A stretch of 64,000 bases of DNA from Gnetum montanum. Its lineage: Eukaryota > Streptophyta > Gnetopsida > Gnetales > Gnetaceae. The position numbers and the translations under genes are program-made. The notes beneath the pieces are model-generated. The model made no database searches, had not been told where the DNA came from, and worked only from the letters and a program-made list of their open reading frames with translations. Position 1 is the stretch's first letter. Every line of letters begins with the position of its first letter. The DNA lies in contig MNCI01000651.1 in NCBI GenBank assembly GCA_015680685.1, positions 1,543,832-1,607,831 of the forward strand, written 5' to 3'. Below, one piece after another: positions 56,095 through 64,000 of this stretch.

Positions 56095-56535
56095 ATGGTA
56101 AATAATCTTGATGTTGAAGCCTCCTTGGAAAGTAAATTAAAATGCCAAGTTATTTTCTTGAGTGAAGATTGGAATAACAAAAAAAAAGGAGGTGATTATT
56201 TACCACAAGAAAGCATACTCCCTATTAATATTGGCAAAATAGACAACACCGTGGGTAATGGATTATCAAGAATCGGCTAAGAGTTGGAAGCAAGTGAAGG
56301 ACCTAATAGACTACCAACAGGTTTTGAATTCCATAAATTTAAATTATCAAAGGATGTAAAGGTTTCTGTATTGCAGATGAACCCAAATTCCCGTAAGTCC
56401 AAAGGCCCGTTGTTAACGCTGCTGGAGAAAAAATCGAAAATCAGAAAAACAGAACTGAATGCCGTGGTTTTTGGGCAAATCCATTGGCTTGCCATTCAGG
56501 ATTGTGCCCACGCATCGGCTGAATTTACAAATTGA
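56095..56535 (+). pseudogene. Unidentified ORF with one stop, CpG-rich 3' part
   Basis: One reading frame of 147 codons broken only by TAA at 56278-56280. It starts MVNNLDVEASLESKLKC and ends CAHASAEFTN. Within it, TTTCTGTATTGCAG/ATGAACCC looks like a splice acceptor at 56381. Base composition changes here from AT-rich to CpG-rich. I recognise no domain. It could be captured host sequence inside the copia-type element. Confidence 0.35.
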
Positions 56536-56689
56536 TGTTGCCGACTCGCCAGATGCCGAAAACAGTGAACCCGAGTTCGTGGAGTGCGTGGGAGGCCCTT
56601 CTTTCACCACTGAGCCGAGTTAAAGGGGGTTTCGGGCAGCAATCGCGTGCAGGCTATGTAGAAAGAACTGAGGCCAGTTTAGGGTAAAA

Positions 56690-57090
56690 CGTAGTGGGCA
56701 TATCATCGATTTCAGCAGAGACACTTGTGGATTTCAGAAGAATGGACGCCTATTTCGCGCGATCAACAAATCTGGGTTTTCATTTGCGACAACGGCAAAT
56801 GCTTAAAAAACCCTGGTGAACGTTGCTTGAAGAATCTGCGCCAAATGTTGGAAGAAGACTTTGAAAGCCAGATAGTTTACCAGTTATCATAGATGGAAGG
56901 CAGCGAAAATCACGAAGCGATGATTAAATCATATAATCATCAAAACCTGCAGGGCATTTTTGAGAAGCAAAGGTTACAACAGTTGCAGATCCTTATGGAA
57001 CACACGGCAACGTTTCCTAACGTGGCGGCTAAGTCTTCTCCTGTGATGGCAGTTGCTGGTAACGATTTTTGGCCGAAGAAGATAATTTGA
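56690..57090 (+). pseudogene. Unidentified CpG-rich coding-like segment
   Basis: One frame runs from about 56745 (WTPISRDQQIWVFICDNGKC) through LRQMLEEDFESQIVYQLS, a TAG at 56890-56892, and MEGSENHEAMIKSYNHQNLQ. It then reads FEKQRLQQLQILMEHTATFP and ends at 57090. Codon use is less AT-biased than in nearby elements. The Gln/Leu-rich end suggests a regulatory protein, but no family is recognised. Confidence 0.35.
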
Positions 57091-57180
57091 ATCAGTTGCT
57101 GGCAGTTGCAGGATCGGTGCCTTCACCTTCGGGCTCATATTTCGGGTCATCCTGAATTTTAATTTCAATTATCGGGGATG

Positions 57181-57820
57181 CAGAAAGGATAAATTAACTA
57201 CCACTACCACCAATAAGGTGGATAGTATATTATATTTTTTATGAAAAAATCTTAGAGCTTAATGACACTTAGTATTTAAAATTTAAATTAAATTAAATTA
57301 GATTAGGAATTTTAGATTTATTTTAATAAATTATTTACAAAGGCAATATTTATAATATTTACAAATATTAATTTCTCCTAACTTTATGAATAACTTCCTA
57401 ACTATATAACTCCTTCCTAATTAAATGGGAAAGTAACCTCCTAACTTGTTGGGCAAGTAATCTCCTAATTGGTTGGCCAAGTTACTTGGGAGAAAAGTTA
57501 GCTAGGATATTTTGGCATGTAACTACCTTGTAAACCTTATAAAAAGGCTTCATGAGGAAGAAGAAAAGGAAGGATTTTTTGGAGAGATTGATTTTTGGGA
57601 GAGGAAAAACTTTTGGAGAAGAGACTTTTGGGAGGTCTCATACATCACACTTTGGAAGGCTACTAGTTAGCACTTAGGCTCTCACTTGAAGACACTTTGG
57701 GGTCTTGAGAAGAGCATTTGCAAAGAAGATTTGTAAAGACGATTGCTTGTAAGATGGCTTGCTAAAGAAAAGATTTCAGCCTCTTTGTCATGGTCCTGTG
57801 AGTTATGCATTTTATTTTTT
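57181..57820 (+). repeat. LTR-like AT-rich segment with TATA box
   Basis: Repeated short phrases (TAACTTCCTAACTATATAAC, GTAACCTCCTAACTTGTTGG, GTAATCTCCTAATTGGTTGG) lead to CTTATAAAAAGGC at 57537-57549, a strong TATA box. A purine-rich leader follows. This is the layout of an LTR promoter. The segment ends at an N. Confidence 0.45.
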
Positions 57821-57821
57821 N
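57821..57821. other. Single-N contig join
   Basis: One N directly before the left arm of the inverted repeat. Confidence 0.98.
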
Positions 57822-58521
57822 AACCTATCTCTAAAATAATAATTCATTACTAGTGCAAGGTGCTTGAAATTTAGATATTCTTCATCTTTATAAAACATTA
57901 GCAAATGGGCATATCTTTATGGTGAGGTAAATATAGCCATATAACTTCACAATGGAAAACCATAGATGTTAGATGAATACATTCCCATAAAGTAATCATG
58001 TTATTGCTCACAATGTAGTAGGTAATGTACTGCATCCTCCACTTAAGGCATGATTGTAAAAATTGAGAACTACTCTTTGGAGGTCAAAACAAGGAGCAAC
58101 AATTAAATCAATAAGAATCATCCACATGCAATTTTTAAAGGTCAAAGCTATGAGTGAGACATGCATACTCCGATGTTTGTTCAAGGCAATGCAACATCCA
58201 AAGCCATTGATTAAAAATAAAACATGATGATAACTATACATTTATAAACTTCCTAAAATTTTCTCCTAATGTAAATATGACCACATATAAATAGTCAATA
58301 AATACAAAATACCAAAGAGCATGTAGAAACAGGTGTTCCATCAAGTATCACACAAATAGGAAAGCAAGAATATTACAAGTGTTGCCACACATATATCAAG
58401 AACTAATCCAAGTTTTTCAACCAATATTTAAGCTTGAAGTGAGGCAAATAATCTGTCTTCAAAATTAGTATGGATATTCATCTTGGTAAATGAGCATATA
58501 GCAATCTACAACTTTAAACTA

Positions 58522-58679
58522 GCCATGCCAAATTTCCAAAATTTACATCTCAAAACAAATTATTCAATGGATAACTCAATCAAAAGCATACTGTTGGTGA
58601 CCATTTGGGACGCGACCGCCAACGAGTGTCCTCGAATAGGATTTAGGTGCCTGCTGGTCTCTGGCAACACCAAGGCCCA
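58522..58679. other. Spacer with CpG-rich end
   Basis: AT-rich at first, then GGGACGCGACCGCCAACGAG and following text, unlike either arm. It may derive from another locus or be chimeric. Confidence 0.5.
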
Positions 58680-58680
58680 N
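58680..58680. other. Single-N contig join
   Basis: One N directly before the right arm of the inverted repeat. Confidence 0.98.
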
Positions 58681-59674
58681 TAGTTTAAAGTTGTAGATTG
58701 CTATATGCTCATTTACCAAGATGAATATCCATACTAATTTTGAAGACAGATTATTTGCCTCACTTCAAGCTTAAATATTGGTTGAAAAACTTGGATTAGT
58801 TCTTGATATATGTGTGGCAACACTTGTAATATTCTTGCTTTCCTATTTGTGTGATACTTGATGGAACACCTGTTTCTACATGCTCTTTGGTATTTTGTAT
58901 TTATTGACTATTTATATGTGGTCATATTTACATTAGGAGAAAATTTTAGGAAGTTTATAAATGTATAGTTATCATCATGTTTTATTTTTAATCAATGGCT
59001 TTGGATGTTGCATTGCCTTGAACAAACATCGGAGTATGCATGTCTCACTCATAGCTTTGACCTTTAAAAATTGCATGTGGATGATTCTTATTGATTTAAT
59101 TGTTGCTCCTTGTTTTGACCTCCAAAGAGTAGTTCTCAATTTTTACAATCATGCCTTAAGTGGAGGATGCAGTACATTACCTACTACATTGTGAGCAATA
59201 ACATGATTACTTTATGGGAATGTATTCATCTAACATCTATGGTTTTCCATTGTGAAGTTATATGGCTATATTTACCTCACCATAAAGATATGCCCATTTG
59301 CTAATGTTTTATAAAGATGAAGAATATCTAAATTTCAAGCACCTTGCACTAGTAATGAATTATTATTTTAGAGATAGGTTGCTTAAGCCTTTGCTTCAGC
59401 TTTAAGATTGAATTTCATTTGGAAGGTTTATTTTGCTCTTGCAAAATTTGGGGCATCCATTTATGGACTTGATAAATACATACTCCCTATATCTTTTTGG
59501 GATTATGAGTGATCCTTGGCTCTCCAAATTATGTGGATATTATTATCCTTTTTTTAGCTTTTCTACTCAAGTTTATGTACCTTATCATTTTTGTTATTGT
59601 TCAAAAAAGGGGAGAGTGGTCTAGTTATATTTGTATGATCACTAATCCATTTTTTGTAAGTTGTGAACATCACC

Positions 59675-59688
59675 AAAATGGGGGAGAT
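59675..59688 (+). other. Polypurine tract
   Basis: AAAATGGGGGAGAT directly before the LTR start TGTGGACC. Confidence 0.85.
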
Positions 59689-60907
59689 TGTGGACCTTTT
59701 GATGTGTTTTGGTGTGCTTAAAATGTTAAGTAAAATGAAGATAAAAGTTGTTTGTATGGTTGTATGATTATTGTGTTTGTAGGACTATGTACATGGGAAA
59801 CCAAGATGAGCTAAAGAGGATAAGGAACAAACTATCCTAGAGCTTAAAGGAGGAGGTCATCCACATGTCTTCAAATAAACATCCAAAGAACATGGACGAG
59901 GACCTAATATTAAACAAGCAAAGTAGACATCATTAAAGAATATGGAAGTTCAAGGTTGTGGGCAAGGAACGATGCATTCATGATGTCGTAGAAAGTGAAG
60001 AAATACATCTTAGCAGTTTTGGAGAGAACTCAGAAAAAGATGTCTTCTAAAATAGCAAGATGTATTTCATAGACAAAGACATTTTTCACAAGGCAGAGAC
60101 ACCTTTACAAGCTGTAGACTAAGTCTAGAAAGATGTCTTCCACAAGAAAAAGACATCTTCCAGAGTAGAGACTTCAGAAATATGCCTTTTAGGAAACAAA
60201 AATGTCTTTCTAGATTTGAAGGAGAATTCAAAGAGATGTCTTAGGCATAAGAAATGTCTCCTAGGACTATTAGTGATTGTTAGCTAGCCATTGTATGAGT
60301 TTCAAGAAGGATTTAGCAACACGACAACTATAAGAAGACTTGATGTACATTGGGAAAAGTGCAAGCCTTATTGTATTCATTATATAATCACTTGTAATCA
60401 TTGAATTCTATGTTACTCTTCATTGTCATATCATTTTGACATTGTAAGGTGTGTTGTATCTAATTGTACAAGGATTAGAAAATTAAGCTATAATAATTCC
60501 TTGTAATTCTTGTTGTTGTTACCCTGTAGGATTGAGTTGCTTAAGCTTATTAGGATGCTACAAGATTGAGTTGTTGGTGTTGTAGTACACATTCCGGTGA
60601 AGAGCTTAAGATTGTAAAGGTTGTGGAAGCCTTGAAACCACATTTCCAAGCCTAATAGGACCTTGCAGGATTGAGTGATAGGTGGTGTGGTACAACACTC
60701 TAGATTGAGGCTTGAAGATTATATAAGGTGTGGATCCTTCAACCACATTTAGAGAGCAATGTAGTCCAGAGGTGTGCTTGTGATCTACCCTCTAAGCATG
60801 GAGTACCCATGTTGGGGAACCACATAAAGTTGTGTGTGTGCTTTGTTTTAAAAAGGTTCAATTTGGGAAGCTTATTCATCCTCCCTTTTTAAGTTCTACA
60901 ATCCACA
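59689..60907 (+). repeat. 3' LTR of the copia-type element
   Basis: 1,219 bp, TGTGGACCTTTTGATGTG to CTACAATCCACA. Partner of 52157-53395. It keeps CTATAAG at 60328-60334. Confidence 0.92.
59995..60270 (+). promoter_or_regulatory. GACGTC-derived motif array, copia 3' LTR
   Basis: About ten AGATGTCTT, AGACATCTT and GAGATGTCT variants, followed about 60 bp downstream by CTATAAG. Counterpart of the array in the 5' LTR. Confidence 0.65.
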
Positions 60908-62215
60908 TCTAGCATCACTTGGAATGATGTAGCATTCCCAGAAATCTATTGTGACCATTCTCCCCCTCCTCTTGACTGTAATAAGATTTGGCCACTAGTA
61001 GGATCTATTGAGATTTTTGGCCTAGTTGCATCATCAATTACTTTATAAAGGTTGTCTCCTTCACGTGTTCCCTAGCTGATAATCTCTACAATCTATAGCA
61101 GATGACTCATTGAAGGTCTATAATCTTACAATGGTGGTGGTGGAGCTTGTTGTTGTTCTTCTTACTATTATTGTTGTTGCTGCCAGTAATCAATTAGTTG
61201 CTAGGTATTGGGTCTTGCTTGCTATTGTTGAACTCTAGTTTGGATGGTTTTAATAGGAGTTGAGTTTGTTGCTCCCCTAGTACCTACCTATTTATGCACT
61301 TAATCTTTTTTTGGTGGCATTGGCTTTGACATCTTAGCATAGGAAGCATTTTATGCTTTCCTTAGAACATCATTGGTATAGCTTGAGATTCCTGCATATT
61401 TGCATAATTTCTCGATAAGGCATGGGAATGGTAGTGTAGGTTTCTCTACCTTCTTTTCTTCAATTTCTAGGAAGTAGAGATGGGTAGTGTTGATGTTGAA
61501 TTTTGCATGAAAATGACACTTCCTCTAGCTGCATATGTAGATATTCTATTCAATCTCTTTGTAGGGAACAAGTGATAGGTGCCAATCTTGAAATAAATTT
61601 TCTTTTTGGTAGTTAGCTCACTATATTCTTTGTTCTTGTTGCCATAAGATCTGTGTAGCCACAATCTTTTAGCATTAGTGTTAGATGTCTTGAGATTTGT
61701 ATAACATTAGCCCCTTCATTGGAAAAATTTAGAGCTTTGGCTATCGCCTCTACTAAGTATGGCTCAAAAATTCCTTCAATTTTCGCCATGGCATCTACTT
61801 GTTTGTTTTGCCAAAATTGTAGTGTCTCTCTTGAGTATTAGTCTCCACTTGTTGTCAAGGTTGATCACAAGGAAGATGATTGGAGTTGGGTCTTGACAAC
61901 ATATAGGGAAAAATCCATAAATGGACCAAAGTCAAGTTCCACAATTACTATGGACATGATAAACTTTTCTTGAAGGTATTCATGTTAGAGCATGAGGTGT
62001 AGTCCTTGTTTTGGTGCTTGTGGTGCCTCAACCTCAACTTTGGTAGGTTGTTTGGTAGTAGGTGTTTGTTGATGGATGCTAAAAGACTATGCCTCCTACT
62101 CTGCATGTTCTACTGGTGGAGTTTGTTCTCTAGTGCAACCTCTTCCTTAACCTCTTGGTCTTTTGATTCCCTATTGTGAGGGTCCTCCTTCAGATATCCT
62201 TTTTGGTGCCATCTA
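60908..62215 (-). pseudogene. Retroelement ORF, proximal part
   Basis: Minus-strand translation from 62210 starts MAPKRISEGGPSQ and runs, with stops, through VNFYVELDFGPFMDFSL-like text, then ALNFSNEGANVIQISRHL near 61740-61680. Basic, Gln-rich text follows. It stops at the copia-type insertion and continues at 52156. The start resembles gag N-termini of plant gypsy elements (MAPK/R...), but I cannot assign a family. Confidence 0.4.
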
Positions 62216-62960
62216 TAATCAATAAGGATCAAAGATCATTAAAATTTTCATATTATTTTTGTATAAGTCTTTGCCTTATTCATTCCTTTTGTTAGATCAA
62301 GTGCTTACTATATTATGATTACAAAATTACAGAAATTTCCAAAAGAAACCCCTTATATGTCATGTCTTTTGTTTTATGATCTCCCACACTTATTATCTTT
62401 TAGCTCATAATATCTTAGAATTGATTGGAATTTGTTATTAGGATAGTTTATTAAACGTATTTAGCTTAAATGTACCAACTTTATTCATGTTCTATCTTAC
62501 TTACCCTTATAAACTATCCTCCAGAGTTAGATAATTATTTGAAAAATTTGGCTTAGATTTTCCTTAAGGTCATCCCCAATGAGTAAGATGAGCACTTTGG
62601 GATTAAATAAGTTTAAAAATAATAAAAATTGGAGCTTTATGATGCAAGTTATAGCTTGGGAAAGGGAGGAGATTAGAGCTCAAAAGAAGAAAATCAAAAA
62701 ATCCTCTTGTACCAAATGATGAAAATGAAAAATTTGTCTAACTTCCCACCACTATATATACTATTTTTGCCATGCGACATCATTGATATGACATCTAATC
62801 AATGATGTATGAGGGCCTCATACATTGTATCAATGAAAAATTTCAATTTTCATTTTTAAGTTTTGGTGGAAAAATGAGTTAAACTAAAGGATAGGAAGAT
62901 AGTAAGCATTCTGAGAGGATCTTGGAGTATATATGATGCTATGGTTGTGAAAATGGTTTA
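62216..62960 (-). repeat. Possible 5' LTR of the minus-strand element
   Basis: AT-rich sequence upstream (minus strand) of the MAPKRIS start. It includes TATATATAGTGG on the minus strand near 62750 and a CGACATCATTGAT phrase resembling one near 50.45 kb. Termini are not defined. Confidence 0.35.
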
Positions 62961-63960
62961 GGGTGTTGCACCTTAATAGACCACAATAGGACCAAATCCA
63001 TAACTTTCAAGCAGATCTAGCATAGAAAATAAGAACAACATAATAAAATAGAGAAAATCTTCCTTATATTAAGATAATTTTCAAAATACATAGAAAATAC
63101 ATCAAACATGAGGAGCCAAGCTCAACTCACAACTCTTGCAAGGATCTTAGAGGCCACACTTGTCCTCTCTTAATCCTCAATTGCTCATAATGGAGCCCAA
63201 GCTTAATACAAGACACTTATAAGAGATTCTCCTAATCTTTCTTAAGTGTTCTCCCTTGCCTCTCACTCAACTTCCTTGCACAAGCTCTCTTCCCTCAAGA
63301 GCTCTCTCTCTTGCTTTCTATTGGGATGTTTGGCCTTCGGTGTTTTCCCTATGACACTTGGCACTTTGACACTTGGCACTGTGGCAACAACAATAATGAA
63401 TTACATTAATATTTATAAGAAATCGAAAGGTAAAAATCCTAGAAACCTTTCCTCAACTCAACTTGAGGTTCTCCAACCATTTCCCAAGTCTTCTCACCTT
63501 CTCTTTGGTTGTTTCCATCTTGCTTCAATTGTTTCCATCTTACTTTTGCTATTTCCCAAATTGGAACAGGCGTTTTTGGAAGTTTCCCCATGCGTTTGGG
63601 TTGTCTCTAGCTTCATGTAGATGTCTCCTATGAAAGCCTTGCTGATGAGAGAGATGTCTACTATTTTTGATAAACATCTGCACTTCAAAAAGACATCTCT
63701 TCTGAAGCTGCCAAAAATAAAAGTTCTCATTTTGATGCTAGAAGCCTTCAGATGCCTCCCAACAATTCCCCATAGATCCTAGAACCTCCTAAACTCATCA
63801 AAATAAACCAAAAACACCTCCAAACATGCCAAAACATCCAAGAATCATCCTCAACAAAATAAACTTGAAAAGATAAATAGAATGTAGGGTAGAACAAAGG
63901 GATTAGAAGAGGTGTCCCTACACTAGAAGAATAGTCATCTAAAGTTCATAAGGAGGGAAT
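62961..63960 (-). repeat. LTR, family b, third copy
   Basis: Shares GAGGAGCCAAGCTCAACTCA and CCTCTCACTCAACTT-type blocks with 31720-32570. At its far end it shares CCTAAACTCATCAAAATA and CCAAAACA-type text with the LTRs at 14.4 and 17.4 kb. A TATA-like TTATAAATATT (minus, about 63410-63420) and a short array at 63615-63705 (GATGTCTCC, GAGATGTCT, AGACATCTC) keep the common layout. Confidence 0.6.
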
Positions 63961-64000
63961 CTCAGGCTATGAAAAGTTTATTAAGTGTTTTGGATGGATA

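Larger units (their letters stand above)
57822..59380. repeat. 700-bp inverted repeat bounded by Ns
   Basis: Left arm 57822-58521 and right arm 58681-59380 are exact-length reverse complements. The identical 77-codon frame appears at 58008-58241 (minus) and 58961-59194 (plus), mirrored about the same centre. The left arm starts right after the N at 57821 and the right arm right after the N at 58680. The spacer (58522-58679) ends in a CpG-rich stretch. The boundaries point to a misplaced redundant contig. Confidence 0.93.
52157..60907 (+). mobile_element. Copia-type LTR element with gag, no visible pol
   Basis: Paired LTRs (52157-53395 and 59689-60907), perfect Met PBS, copia gag, a PPT (AAAATGGGGGAGAT, 59675-59688) and a 5-bp target duplication TCCAG (52152-52156) / TCTAG (60908-60912) with one mismatch. 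Protease, integrase and RT are not visible in the 4.8 kb between gag and the 3' LTR. That space holds a CpG-rich segment, an LTR-like AT-rich part with a TATA box, and a probable assembly artefact. The element interrupts a minus-strand retroelement ORF. Confidence 0.88.

Noticed and set aside
57822-59380. MITE or hairpin transposon for the 700-bp inverted repeat
   Set aside because: No TA or other target duplication, no terminal motif, and arm edges coincide with Ns; assembly error is the better reading.

Overview
The window looks like nuclear DNA of a seed plant, most likely a gymnosperm (conifer-like). It is AT-rich and packed with old, mutated retrotransposons nested in one another. The one recognisable host gene is broken up by introns that hold transposons. 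I saw no prokaryotic features, tRNA or rRNA genes, or CRISPR arrays. The organism call is an inference from this architecture. Element and domain names rest on motifs read by eye; no database was searched.

Layout. 0.2-5.0 kb: a plus-strand L1-type LINE (copy A) with decayed endonuclease, reverse transcriptase (RT) and zinc-knuckle regions. 7.7-9.35 kb: a 5'-truncated relative (copy B) containing a 17-N gap. 9.8-13 kb: two Ty3/gypsy fragments in opposite orientation. 13.7-17.5 kb: a 3.8-kb non-autonomous LTR element on the minus strand with LTRs, primer binding site (PBS), polypurine tract (PPT) and a 342-codon ORF. 18.0-18.7 kb: a probable LTR. 19.4-20.3 kb: four minus-strand exons for the first half of a lipid phosphate phosphatase (LPP/PAP2 family). 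20.9-21.7 kb: a fragment resembling the LINE C-terminus. 23.2-31.0 kb: a Ty1/copia RT remnant split by a nearly complete minus-strand LINE (copy C, 24.07-30.85 kb) with a perfect 17-bp target-site duplication.

31.7-40.4 kb holds LTR fragments, two remnants of another LINE clade, and a CpG-retaining block at 35.7-36.6 kb that may be a promoter and 5' exon. 41-46 kb is an Athila/Tat-like gypsy element. 47.1-49.6 kb is a copia LTR plus gag. 52.157-60.907 kb is a copia-type element with two LTRs and a near-perfect duplication (TCCAG/TCTAG), but no visible pol. It carries a CpG-rich non-repeat-like segment and an exact 700-bp inverted repeat bounded by single Ns, which is probably an assembly fault. 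This element sits inside an older minus-strand retroelement (50.7-62.2 kb). 63-64 kb is another LTR.

Two patterns stand out. First, LINE copies A and C, and the 21-kb fragment, share a C-terminal extension beyond the zinc knuckle: a Glu-rich coiled coil followed by a J-domain-like segment with an HPD-type tripeptide. Second, LTRs of at least two unrelated families carry a dense array of degenerate AGACGTCT palindromes just upstream of a TATA box, most decayed to GATGTC or GACATC as expected for CpG deamination.
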